From: Bacteroides sp. CAG:144
GTDB taxonomy: Bacteria; Bacteroidota; Bacteroidia; Bacteroidales; UBA11471
NCBI GenBank assembly: GCA_000434215.1
Contig: HF999684.1
Coordinates: forward strand, 1-42,591
DNA length: 42,591 nt
Direction of reading: 5' to 3'
This document shows, in pieces, positions 8,734 through 17,671 of the stretch (its first letter is position 1; the number at the start of each line of letters is the position of its first letter). The notes below the pieces were generated by a model. The model was given only the letters and a program-made list of their open reading frames with translations, was not told the origin of the DNA and did no database searches. The position numbers were made by a program, and so were the translations under genes.

Positions 8734-8817
8734 CAGCAAAGAAATAAAAACAAGCAAAAAATCATCTCATATTATTCGATACTGCAATTTATTTTTCACT
8801 TTTAATTATAAAATACA

Positions 8818-10152
8818 ATGAATGCTCAAAAAGTATTAAGTGATTTAAAAAGACGATTCCCCAACGAGCCCGAATACCATCAGGCCGTTGCCGAAGTGTT
8901 AGGAACTATTGAGGAGGCCTACAACGAGCACCCCGAGTTCGACCGATACAACCTGATCGAGAGACTTTGCATTCCTGATCGTATTTTCTCATTCCGAGTA
9001 ACGTGGGTCGATGACAAAGGTCAAGTACAGACCAACATGGGTTACCGCATACAACACAACAACGCTATCGGCCCGTACAAAGGCGGTATCCGTTTTCACT
9101 CTTCGGTAAACCTTTCGATTCTGAAATTCCTCGCTTTCGAGCAAACATTCAAAAACTCATTGACCACACTCCCCATGGGTGGAGGTAAAGGAGGTTCGGA
9201 TTTCAGCCCGCGCGGTAAATCCGATGCCGAAATCATGCGCTTCTGCCAGGCCTTCATTACCGAATTGTGGAGACACATCGGTCCTCAAACCGACGTTCCT
9301 GCCGGTGATATAGGTGTGGGCGGTCGCGAAGTGGGTTATATGTACGGCATGTACAAAAAACTGGCTCGGGAAAATACCGGAACGTTCACCGGAAAAGGCC
9401 TCGAATTCGGAGGTTCGCTCATTCGTCCCGAAGCGACCGGTTACGGAAACGTATATTTCCTGCTCGAAATGCTGAAAACCCGCAACATCGACATCAAAGG
9501 CAAAGTGGTTGCTGTTTCCGGTTCGGGTAACGTTGCACAATACACGGTAGAGAAACTGATCAGCCTCGGCGCGAAAGTCATCACTATGTCCGATAGCAAT
9601 GGTTACATCTACGATCCCGACGGTATCGACGCCGAAAAACTGGCTTATATCTTCGAACTGAAAAACATTTACCGCGGCCGTATCCGCGAATACGCCGAAA
9701 AATACGGTTGTAAATATGTCGAAGGAGCCCGTCCTTGGAATGAAAAATGCGATATCGCCATGCCCTCGGCCACTCAGAACGAAATCGACGGCGACGATGC
9801 ACGCGCTCTTCTTGCCAATGGCTGTTTCGCCGTATCGGAAGGCGCCAACATGCCCTCCACTCCCGAGGCCATCGAAGAGTTCCTCAAAGCCAAAATCCTC
9901 TACGCTCCGGGTAAGGCAGCCAATGCTGGCGGTGTTTCGGTAAGCGGATTGGAAATGACACAAAACTCTATAAAACTGAGCTGGACCAAAGAAGAAGTCG
10001 ATGCCCGTCTGAAACAAATCATGTTCGATATTCATACACAATGTGTGAAATACGGAAAACAAGCCGACGGTTATGTCAACTATGTAAAAGGCGCCAACGT
10101 AGCCGGATTTATGAAAGTGGCCAAAGCCATGATGGCTCAGGGTATTCTCTAA
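8818..10152 (+). CDS. gdhA: Glutamate dehydrogenase, hexameric class
   Basis: GdhA interconverts 2-oxoglutarate plus ammonium and glutamate and is a main entry for ammonium in gut Bacteroidales. The protein is 444 residues, the usual length for the hexameric class. The glutamate site includes GPYKGGIRFH and PMGGGKGGSDFSP with catalytic Lys124. The dinucleotide fold begins at VVAVSGSGNVAQY and continues to a DSNG segment. The class is usually NADP-specific, but coenzyme preference cannot be proven from sequence. It is a single-gene unit with its own promoter and terminator, and its codon use looks optimised, suggesting high expression. Confidence 0.96.
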   Translation: MNAQKVLSDLKRRFPNEPEYHQAVAEVLGTIEEAYNEHPEFDRYNLIERLCIPDRIFSFRVTWVDDKGQVQTNMGYRIQHNNAIGPYKGGIRFHSSVNLSILKFLAFEQTFKNSLTTLPMGGGKGGSDFSPRGKSDAEIMRFCQAFITELWRHIGPQTDVPAGDIGVGGREVGYMYGMYKKLARENTGTFTGKGLEFGGSLIRPEATGYGNVYFLLEMLKTRNIDIKGKVVAVSGSGNVAQYTVEKLISLGAKVITMSDSNGYIYDPDGIDAEKLAYIFELKNIYRGRIREYAEKYGCKYVEGARPWNEKCDIAMPSATQNEIDGDDARALLANGCFAVSEGANMPSTPEAIEEFLKAKILYAPGKAANAGGVSVSGLEMTQNSIKLSWTKEEVDARLKQIMFDIHTQCVKYGKQADGYVNYVKGANVAGFMKVAKAMMAQGIL

Positions 10153-10175
10153 GAATCGGCACTGTCCATAATCGC

Positions 10176-10218
10176 ACAAAAGCCGCAAACGATGTTTGCG
10201 GCTTTTGTATTTTTCTTC
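10176..10218 (+). terminator. gdhA terminator
   Basis: Positions 10176-10190 and 10194-10208 pair perfectly over 15 bp with a GAT loop, and a T-rich run follows. It lies 23 bp after the gdhA stop. On the minus strand there is no U-run, so it probably does not serve rodA. Confidence 0.88.
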
Positions 10219-10262
10219 TTTCCTCGAAAACTTCTGATTTTCTCTATTTTATCAAGACGGAA

Positions 10263-11714
10263 TCAAAGAGTATCATTGCGGGAAGCATCGATGCACAACA
10301 AGGTAAACAGCAAAATGGTAAAGCCCCACAACGAAGAACCTCCATAACTAAAAAAGGGCAACGGAATACCGATAACCGGCAAAACTCCGATGACCATTCC
10401 TATATTGACCGCCAAATGAAAAAAGATGATTGCCGCTACACAATAACCATAAACACGTCCGAAAACCGAGCGTTGCCGTTCGGCAAGCTGTATGATACGC
10501 ACCAACAACAGTCCGAAGAGAAGCAAAATACCTACTGTTCCCACAAAGCCCTGTTCCTCCCCGATCGTACAGAAAATAAAATCGGTATCTTGCTCGGGTA
10601 CATAACGAAGTTTGGTCTGCGTTCCATTGAGAAAACCTTTCCCGGCAAAACCACCCGAACCGATCGCTATTTTCGACTGGTTGACATTATAGCCCACCCC
10701 CATAGGATCTTCGGTGATTCCCAAAGCCACCTCGATACGGGTACGCTGGTGCGGTTCAAGTACACGGGTAAACGCATAATCGACCGATTCCAAGAAAAAG
10801 CAAGACAACAAGGCAAATACAACAGCTATCCACAACCTACGTTCGAGAGTCTTGAAGTATAGCCCCGCCGCCGTCAAAACAGCGATGACAAGCAACGGCC
10901 AAGCGATATAAAGCAAATTGAATTCATGGAAATAATACGAAACAATCAACCCGATACCTTCGAAAACCAAAGTCGCCAACAAAGAGATATAGAAAAAACG
11001 AGAATTGCGCAAATAGGCCGATACCATATAAGCCAGCACCCATAGAATAAGCGTAAGGACTAACCATTCACCTACCGGCGTGGCAAGCCACTCGACCGAA
11101 GCAAACTTTACCGCCAATACAAAATAAACAATCGCACACAAAGCGGCAAAAAGGAAAAGACTGCTCATTCCCTCCCGATAAAGAATGCAGATAAGCGCCA
11201 GATAAACCAGTGCAGAACCGGTCTCCTGCTGCATGAGTATAAAAACGACCGGCAACAAAATAAGCGCACAAGCCTTGAAAAAACAGCCCGGCTTTTTCAA
11301 ATCGAAATCATAATCATCGAGCATTTTGGCCAAAGCCAACGCCGTACCGTATTTGGCAAATTCGGCCGGTTGCAAATGCACGGGTCCCAATACGATCCAA
11401 GAATGGGAGCCTTTTATATCGGGCGCGACGAATATCGTAACGATCAATAAGACAATAAAAACAATGTACAACGGATAGGACAACGAAACGAATGTCCTCG
11501 GCTCGGTCATCAATATAAAGAAACCTATAACCAATGACAACAATATCCATAACAGCTGCTTTCCCGAACGTGTATCAAAACTGAATATCGTTGATGCCGC
11601 ATCGAAATCGAAACTTGCCGCATAGATGCTTATCCAGCCGCAAAAGACAAGTACAAGGTAAAGTGCCACTGTGTACCAATCGAGCGAATACCATATATTA
11701 TTCCTTCGCGACAT
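10263..11714 (-). CDS. rodA: Rod-shape SEDS glycosyltransferase RodA
   Basis: RodA is the peptidoglycan glycan-strand polymerase of the elongation machinery and works in the inner membrane with the PBP2 transpeptidase encoded just upstream. The 483-residue protein has about ten membrane segments. Family hallmarks are the loop with SKIAIGSGGFAGKGFLNG, then FVPEQDTDF-like YVPEQDTDFIFCTIGEE, and the C-terminal LPFFSYGGSS. ATG 11714 is preferred over an in-frame GTG at 11717. The gene overlaps the end of mrdA by 17 bp, so the two are translationally linked. It is the last gene of the purH-mre operon. Confidence 0.95.
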   Translation of the reverse strand: MSRRNNIWYSLDWYTVALYLVLVFCGWISIYAASFDFDAASTIFSFDTRSGKQLLWILLSLVIGFFILMTEPRTFVSLSYPLYIVFIVLLIVTIFVAPDIKGSHSWIVLGPVHLQPAEFAKYGTALALAKMLDDYDFDLKKPGCFFKACALILLPVVFILMQQETGSALVYLALICILYREGMSSLFLFAALCAIVYFVLAVKFASVEWLATPVGEWLVLTLILWVLAYMVSAYLRNSRFFYISLLATLVFEGIGLIVSYYFHEFNLLYIAWPLLVIAVLTAAGLYFKTLERRLWIAVVFALLSCFFLESVDYAFTRVLEPHQRTRIEVALGITEDPMGVGYNVNQSKIAIGSGGFAGKGFLNGTQTKLRYVPEQDTDFIFCTIGEEQGFVGTVGILLLFGLLLVRIIQLAERQRSVFGRVYGYCVAAIIFFHLAVNIGMVIGVLPVIGIPLPFFSYGGSSLWGFTILLFTLLCIDASRNDTL

Positions 11715-13572
11715 CACCGTCCTCCTCTTCTTGTATCATTGTATTGGCATTTAGCATACGCTCTTCGAGCCATTTGCGCGAAGGAGCTATCTCGCCGGTC
11801 AAATACTTCTCCATCATCAGGCTGCCGATAGGGACTCCATAAGCCGCACCCCAGCCGGCATTCTCGACATACACGGCAACGGCGATGCGAGGATTTTCCC
11901 GGGGAGCGAATCCCATAAAAGCCGAATGGTCTTTTCCATGAGGATTCTGCGCCGTACCCGTTTTTCCACAAGCCTCTATCCCGGGAATTTCTCCGATACG
12001 GCAAGTACCTTGAATCATAGACATACGCATACCCGCTACAATCAATTCGTAATACGATGGATCTACTCCCGTGTAATGCGGACGAGAAAAGTCATCTCCC
12101 AAATAAGTATTCTCGACCGACCTGACGACATGCGGCGTAAAATAATACCCCCGATTAGCAATCGTCGCCGCCAAATTGGCTATCTGCAACGGTGTCGCCA
12201 ACACCTCTCCCTGGCCGATAGAGACCGATATCACGGTTATTCCTTTCCAACCGTTGGCCCCGTATATTTTGCTGTAAAAATCGCTGTTCGGAATAAATCC
12301 CCTGCTCTCCCCGGGCAAATCGACTCCCAGCCGATACCCGTAACCCATATCGACGATATACTTTTTCCAAGTTTCAAAGGCAGCCCCCGTAGTGCCGTAC
12401 TTATCGAGATTATCGATCATCGCCCTAAATGCATAACAAAAATAGGCATTGCAGGAAGTAGATATAGCCGGTACGAGCGATATGGGTGAAACATGGTCAT
12501 GGCAAGCAACCTTGACACCCGATGAATAAAAACCGAGATGACAGGGATAAGTCGTATAAGGGGTAACAGCCTTCTCCTGCAAAAATATCAATCCTTGCGT
12601 GGGTTTAAACGTAGAACCGGGCGGATAAGCCGCCATAATAGCCCGGTCATAAAGCGGTTTATAGGGATTCTCGAAAAGTTGTGCGTAATTAAAGCCACGC
12701 TCCCGGCCTGTCAGTAAAGACGGTTTATAGGTAGGACTCGAAACCAACGCGAGTATCTCTCCCGTCGACGGCTCTATCGCCACGATAGCCCCGATTTTAT
12801 TCTGCATCAGTTGTTCGCCATACTGTTGCAACTCCATATCGATCGCCAACGTAAGATTTTTTCCGGGAACGGCTTCGCGATCGAACGCTCCGTTTTCATA
12901 ACGTCCCTTGATACGCCCATAAGCATTCCGCAAAAACACCTCTTGACCTTTCTCCCCACGCAGATATGTCTCATACGATTTCTCCACACCGAGATCTCCG
13001 GTGTAATCGCCCTGCATATAATAGCTATCGTTTTTCAGTTCTTGCGTAGATACCTCACGTATATTTCCCAGCACATTGGCTCCCGCATCGTAGGTATAAC
13101 GACGAACCGACTGGTTCTGAATGAAAAAACCGGGATAACGGTACAGTTTTTCCTGCAACAAACCGTATTCCTCGACCGAGAGACGGGAAATGAAACGTTG
13201 CGGCGAATAAGAGGAATAGCCGGGATTGAGACGGCGATTGGACATATTGCGCCATCGCTCCCGATACTGGTCATAGGTAATACCCAACGTACGGCAAAGA
13301 TCGAGCGTATCGAACGACTGTACCTCGCGGGGTATCACCATAAGGTCGTACGTAGGTTGGTTATCGACAACCAAACGCCCCTCCCGATCGTAAATAAGCC
13401 CACGGGAAGGATATTGTATTTTGGTAAGAATGGCATTATTATCGGCCAACTGATTGTACTCATTGTCGATAACTTGCAAGGCAAACAATTTTCCGATATA
13501 AAAGAGAATTATCAGAAGCATAAATCCCCCGATAATATATTTCCGCCGTTCGTAATTATAATTCTTTCTCAC
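11698..13572 (-). CDS. mrdA: Penicillin-binding protein 2 (elongation transpeptidase)
   Basis: MrdA crosslinks peptidoglycan during side-wall growth. The 624-residue protein has a membrane anchor at residues ~13-33, a dimerisation/pedestal domain, and a transpeptidase domain with STFK at 320-323 (active Ser320), SCN at 373-375 and KTG at 537-539. All three motifs are intact. The start is GTG 13572, overlapping the mreD stop by 4 bp (GTGA); no ATG is available near the anchor. It is between mreD and rodA, the usual order. Confidence 0.95.
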   Translation of the reverse strand: MRKNYNYERRKYIIGGFMLLIILFYIGKLFALQVIDNEYNQLADNNAILTKIQYPSRGLIYDREGRLVVDNQPTYDLMVIPREVQSFDTLDLCRTLGITYDQYRERWRNMSNRRLNPGYSSYSPQRFISRLSVEEYGLLQEKLYRYPGFFIQNQSVRRYTYDAGANVLGNIREVSTQELKNDSYYMQGDYTGDLGVEKSYETYLRGEKGQEVFLRNAYGRIKGRYENGAFDREAVPGKNLTLAIDMELQQYGEQLMQNKIGAIVAIEPSTGEILALVSSPTYKPSLLTGRERGFNYAQLFENPYKPLYDRAIMAAYPPGSTFKPTQGLIFLQEKAVTPYTTYPCHLGFYSSGVKVACHDHVSPISLVPAISTSCNAYFCYAFRAMIDNLDKYGTTGAAFETWKKYIVDMGYGYRLGVDLPGESRGFIPNSDFYSKIYGANGWKGITVISVSIGQGEVLATPLQIANLAATIANRGYYFTPHVVRSVENTYLGDDFSRPHYTGVDPSYYELIVAGMRMSMIQGTCRIGEIPGIEACGKTGTAQNPHGKDHSAFMGFAPRENPRIAVAVYVENAGWGAAYGVPIGSLMMEKYLTGEIAPSRKWLEERMLNANTMIQEEEDGDVAKE

Positions 13573-14078
13573 CGTTTCTTCTCTATCAGTAAATCGACAA
13601 CCAACAAGACAAACACGGTAAGCAATGTACTACCCACAATGCGACCCGTCAACAGTAATGGGGAAAAGAACGAGAACGACTCGGCGCAAAACAGCACCGT
13701 ACAAAAGACAAAAGTAAGAACAAACGTATAAAGCATATATCCCCAAAGTCCCAAAGAATCGAACGAAGGTACAAATGACTCTTCCCCTCTGTCTCTGTAT
13801 TGTAAGCGAGCCAACAACGGATTGTGCAAAAATGCAACGGTAACCGACGCCAAAGCATAGACACCCAACGTATTGGTAAATACATCGATGAGAAGCCCAA
13901 TGAAAAAAGAGACTGTCATCAAAAAATGAGGTTTGAGCCCCGAAGGTATCTTCAAAAACAGATATACGACGACAAAAGGAGTGGCGATACCCCAAAGAGC
14001 GATGCGGTTACACATAAGTATCTGCAACAAAATGACAAACACCGCACCGATGATACGCCACAACCGGTATTTACTCAT
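13569..14078 (-). CDS. mreD: Rod shape-determining protein MreD
   Basis: A 169-residue hydrophobic protein with about five membrane segments, in the position and size range of MreD, which links MreC to the RodA-PBP2 synthase. The sequence is poorly conserved in this family, so context carries much of the call. The start ATG 14078 overlaps the mreC stop by 8 bp. The frame is open up to 14144, but that part lies inside mreC and has no homology-like character. Confidence 0.88.
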   Translation of the reverse strand: MSKYRLWRIIGAVFVILLQILMCNRIALWGIATPFVVVYLFLKIPSGLKPHFLMTVSFFIGLLIDVFTNTLGVYALASVTVAFLHNPLLARLQYRDRGEESFVPSFDSLGLWGYMLYTFVLTFVFCTVLFCAESFSFFSPLLLTGRIVGSTLLTVFVLLVVDLLIEKKR

Positions 14079-14922
14079 AACGTTGTACCTCCTCTTCGAT
14101 TTGTATTTGTTCCACGGATTTGCGATGATCGACGGCACGCACAAAATTCAATGAAGAAAAATCGGCGGCCAACCGTATGGTAAGAACATAAAAATTGTTC
14201 TTCTTTACCTTACGGGTATTTTCGACATATCCCACGACCAGCCCCTCGGGAAAAGCGCCCGAGTATCCGCTGGTAACAATCGTATCTCCGACATTCACGA
14301 TCATATACTCGGGTAATTCCTCCAAGCCTGCATAATGGGCATTTTCTCCGTTCCACACCAACGAGCCAATATAATGCGTATTTTTAACCTTGCAGCTGAT
14401 GCGCAAATTGGGATTGAGCAAAGACAACGCAACGGCATAACCCGACGAAGCCGACGAAACGACTCCCACCACGCCATTTTGGTCGACAAGACCCATTTCA
14501 GGGAACACTCCGTCCCGATTCCCTTTATCGATAGTGATATAATTATTCTTACGAGCAATACTGTTATTGATGACACGAGCAATAATCATATTCGTCGTAT
14601 CACCGGTAACAGCCGGCACAGAGATACGAGACAGTGAATCTTCGGCCTGATACCGGGCAAGAGTATTACGCAGAACGGCAAGCTCGTTTTGGAGCTTACC
14701 GTTCTGAGCCAAGAGCTCGTTATTTGCTTTCTGCAATCCGAAATATCCGGTAATAGCACCCGAAAGGGAATAAAGGCTGCCGGCTACCCGACTGGCGGAA
14801 CTGAAATAAACACTTTGCTGATAAGGATTGAAACCGAACAACAAAATGAGGCAAAGTGCCGCATAACAGAGATAAATAAAAACCGAGCTGTGCCGGACAA
14901 AAAATTGTATCAGTTTACGCAT
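14071..14922 (-). CDS. mreC: Rod shape-determining protein MreC
   Basis: A 283-residue protein with a membrane segment at residues ~13-30, a coiled coil around residues 62-97 (KANNELLAQNGKLQNELAVL), and a periplasmic beta domain with GDTTNMIIARVINNS and NVGDTIVTSGYSGAFPEGL. MreC forms a periplasmic scaffold that activates PBP2 and RodA. It starts 27 bp after mreB and overlaps mreD by 8 bp. Confidence 0.95.
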   Translation of the reverse strand: MRKLIQFFVRHSSVFIYLCYAALCLILLFGFNPYQQSVYFSSASRVAGSLYSLSGAITGYFGLQKANNELLAQNGKLQNELAVLRNTLARYQAEDSLSRISVPAVTGDTTNMIIARVINNSIARKNNYITIDKGNRDGVFPEMGLVDQNGVVGVVSSASSGYAVALSLLNPNLRISCKVKNTHYIGSLVWNGENAHYAGLEELPEYMIVNVGDTIVTSGYSGAFPEGLVVGYVENTRKVKKNNFYVLTIRLAADFSSLNFVRAVDHRKSVEQIQIEEEVQRYE

Positions 14923-14949
14923 TGGGAATAGACTGTCCCGGTTATAACA

Positions 14950-15969
14950 TTATCGCATCAAGAAAGAGAACTTGTCGACATTCTTCAAAGCGATTCCTGT
15001 ACCGCGAGCGACCGCCAACAAAGGGTCTTCCGCCACATGAAAAGCGATACCGATCTTATCGGTGAGGCGCTTGTCGAGTCCGCGAAGAAGCGCACCTCCA
15101 CCGGTCAGATAGATGCCGTTACGCACAATATCGGCGTACAATTCGGGAGGCGTGGTATCGAGAGCGCTCAATACGGCCGCTTCGATCTTGGATATCGATT
15201 TCTCTATGCAATGAGCGACATCCTGATAAGTTACCGGTAACTCCATAGGTAAAGACGTCATACGGTTGGGTCCATGTACGATATAATCCTCCGGGGGATT
15301 TTCCAGCTCGTTAAGTGCCGAACCCACATTGATTTTTATCAACTCGGCAGTACGCTCTCCCAACTTGATATTATACTGGCGGCCCATATATTCGCGAATA
15401 TCTTCGTTGAATTCGTCTCCTGCCACACGTATCGATTTATTGGTAACGATACCGCCCAGCGATATAACGGCGATCTCGGTCGTACCGCCTCCTATATCGA
15501 CAATCATATTGCCCTCGGGAGCTTCTACATCGATACCCACACCGATAGCGGCAGCCATCGGTTCATAAATCATATATACGTCCCGGCCACCCACATGCTC
15601 TGACGAGTCGCGCACGGCACGTATCTCCACCTCGGTACTTCCCGACGGGATACACACCACCATACGCAATGACGAAGAAAACAAAGTATTGCGCATAGAG
15701 ACCATCTTCATCATGCCCCTCATCATCTGCTCGGCTGCATTGAAGTCGGCGATCACACCGTTTTGCAACGGACGTATCACACGAATATTTTCGGGAGCAC
15801 GCCCGTACATGGCCTGCGCCTCATGCCCTACCGCTTTGAGTTTGCCCGTACGATTGTCGAGAGCAACCATAGAGGGAGCATCGACCACAATTTTATCGTT
15901 GTAAAGAATAATCGTATTGGCCGTACCCAAATCGATGGCTATTTCTTGGTTGAAAGAGAAAAATCCCAT
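14950..15969 (-). CDS. mreB: Cell shape-determining actin MreB
   Basis: MreB polymerises under the inner membrane and positions the elongation machinery. The 339-residue protein shows the actin-fold nucleotide site: DLGTANTIIL near the N terminus, IVDIGGGTTEIAVISLGG in the middle, and YLTGGGALLRGLDKRL near the C terminus. Length and motifs are standard. It starts 21 bp after the purH stop and is followed by mreC after 27 bp. Confidence 0.97.
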   Translation of the reverse strand: MGFFSFNQEIAIDLGTANTIILYNDKIVVDAPSMVALDNRTGKLKAVGHEAQAMYGRAPENIRVIRPLQNGVIADFNAAEQMMRGMMKMVSMRNTLFSSSLRMVVCIPSGSTEVEIRAVRDSSEHVGGRDVYMIYEPMAAAIGVGIDVEAPEGNMIVDIGGGTTEIAVISLGGIVTNKSIRVAGDEFNEDIREYMGRQYNIKLGERTAELIKINVGSALNELENPPEDYIVHGPNRMTSLPMELPVTYQDVAHCIEKSISKIEAAVLSALDTTPPELYADIVRNGIYLTGGGALLRGLDKRLTDKIGIAFHVAEDPLLAVARGTGIALKNVDKFSFLMR

Positions 15970-15990
15970 TGTTCTTCGTTGTAAAAATGA

Positions 15991-17514
15991 TTAGTGTTTG
16001 AAGTGGCGGATACCAGTGAATACCATCGCGATACCGTTCTTGTTGCAATAGTCGATTGTCAAGTCGTCGCGTACCGAACCGCCGGGTTGAATCACCGTAT
16101 CGATACCCTCTTTGTGAGCGATTTCCACGCAATCGGGGAAGGGGAAGAAAGCATCTGATGCCATGACAGCCCCTTTCAAATCGAAATTAAACGATTTGGC
16201 TTTTTCAATGGCGTGGCGCAAAGAATCTACCCGGGAGGTTTGTCCTACGCCGCTGGCATAAAGTTGTTTTCCCTTAGCAAGAACGATAGCATTGGACTTG
16301 CTGTGTTTCACTATTTTATTGGCAAACAGCAAATCTTCGATTTCTTCGGGCGTTACGGCCTTTTCGGTGATTTGTTTCAGTTCCTCGGCTTTTTCCTGAT
16401 GCAAGTCTTTTTCCTGCATCAACACGCCGTTGAGCAAGGAACGGAATTGTATTGTGGCCTCGGGTGCTTTTTTCTGAACAAGCACGATACGATTTTTCTT
16501 CTGATAGAAAATATCGAGAGCAGCCGGCTCATAACCGGGAGCGATAATAACCTCGAAGAAAAGTTTATTTATCTCTTCGGCTGTAACGGCATCAATCACC
16601 GCATTGGTAACCAAAACACCGCCGAATGCCGAAACGGGATCTCCCGCCAAAGCGGCATTCCATGCTTCGAGCAACGTAGGACGCGATGCAATACCGCAGG
16701 CATTATTGTGTTTCAATATGGCAAAAGTCAACTCTGAAAACTCGGAGATAAGCGATACGGCTGCATCGATATCGAGCAGGTTGTTATACGAAATCTCTTT
16801 TCCGTGAAGTTGTTCGAACATTTCATTGAAATCTCCGAAAAAGAATCCTTTCTGATGCGGATTTTCTCCGTAACGCAACGGCTTTGAATCATCGCAAGCA
16901 GCCCGGAAAGCCGAATAATTACCACCGTCGAAATAATTGAAAATAGCGGTATCATATCCCGACGAAACGGCAAATGCCTCTTTGGCAAACCAATAACGAT
17001 CTTCCAAAGAAGAGGCAGCGCCTTTTTCATTGAGCATATCCAAAAGCGGAGCATACTGCGCTTTGGAAGCAACAATAACGACGTCTTTGAAGTTCTTGGC
17101 AGCAGCCCGGATAAGAGAGATACCGCCTATATCGATTTTTTCGATGATGGCACTTTCGTCGGCGCCCGAAGCCACCGTTTCTTCAAACGGATAAAGATCG
17201 ACAATGACAAGATCGATCTCGGGAATATCGTATTCGGCGATCTGTCGACGGTCGCCCTCTTCTTCCCGACGATTGAGTATACCGCCGAAGACCTTCGGGT
17301 GCAACGTTTTCACACGACCGCCCAGAATAGAGGGATAACCGGTGAGACTTTCGACACTGCGGCAAGGTATCCCCAACGACTCGATAAACGATTGTGTACC
17401 ACCGGTCGAAATAAATTCCACGCCATCGGCATGCAATTTATTAATAATTTCGTCCAACCCGTCTTTGTGATAAACCGAAACTAATGCGGTTTTGATTTTT
17501 TTATTTTCAGCCAT
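15991..17514 (-). CDS. purH: Bifunctional AICAR transformylase / IMP cyclohydrolase
   Basis: PurH carries out the last two steps to IMP in purine synthesis. The 507-residue protein has the N-terminal MGS-like cyclohydrolase domain (ALVSVYHKDGLDEI, EFISTGGT, VESLTGYPSILGGRVKTLHP) and a C-terminal transformylase domain (LRYGENPHQKG, KHNNACGIA, DAFFPFPDCVEIAHKEGIDT). I use ATG 17514; the upstream extension to 17604 covers the promoter. A perfect promoter lies just upstream. The gene leads the mreBCD-mrdA-rodA operon with a 21-bp gap to mreB. Confidence 0.96.
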   Translation of the reverse strand: MAENKKIKTALVSVYHKDGLDEIINKLHADGVEFISTGGTQSFIESLGIPCRSVESLTGYPSILGGRVKTLHPKVFGGILNRREEEGDRRQIAEYDIPEIDLVIVDLYPFEETVASGADESAIIEKIDIGGISLIRAAAKNFKDVVIVASKAQYAPLLDMLNEKGAASSLEDRYWFAKEAFAVSSGYDTAIFNYFDGGNYSAFRAACDDSKPLRYGENPHQKGFFFGDFNEMFEQLHGKEISYNNLLDIDAAVSLISEFSELTFAILKHNNACGIASRPTLLEAWNAALAGDPVSAFGGVLVTNAVIDAVTAEEINKLFFEVIIAPGYEPAALDIFYQKKNRIVLVQKKAPEATIQFRSLLNGVLMQEKDLHQEKAEELKQITEKAVTPEEIEDLLFANKIVKHSKSNAIVLAKGKQLYASGVGQTSRVDSLRHAIEKAKSFNFDLKGAVMASDAFFPFPDCVEIAHKEGIDTVIQPGGSVRDDLTIDYCNKNGIAMVFTGIRHFKH

Positions 17515-17546
17515 ATCGTTTTGATTTTGTTCATTTTTTGGAGTTA

Positions 17547-17578
17547 CAAAAATAGTAATTTTGCCGACAAACCACAAA
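17547..17578 (-). promoter_or_regulatory. Promoter of the purH-mre operon
   Basis: On the minus strand, TTTG (17578-17575) is followed after 20 bp by TATTTTTG (17554-17547). This is a full match to the Bacteroidetes promoter form. The start of transcription would be near 17540, about 25 nt before ATG 17514. Confidence 0.8.
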
Positions 17579-17671
17579 GATTTTTCAGCACAAAAAAGCG
17601 TCATTTCTCTTTTTTTTCATTTCGACGCCATCAGAGTCTCAAAATATTGTAAAACAGCCCGAAAAAGAATC

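Larger units (their letters stand above)
8446..8817. other. 372-bp divergent intergenic region, AT-rich
   Basis: This region separates the aroA operon (minus) and gdhA (plus). It holds the aroA -7 box near its left end and the gdhA promoter near its right end. The middle, about 8490-8695, is AT-rich with runs of A and T. I found no open frame with coding character, no RNA gene and no strong hairpin there. Confidence 0.7.

Noticed and set aside
9157..10188. 343-codon open frame antisense to gdhA
   Set aside because: It mirrors a strongly biased coding frame, has no recognisable motif and no promoter or start signal of its own. gdhA is certain.
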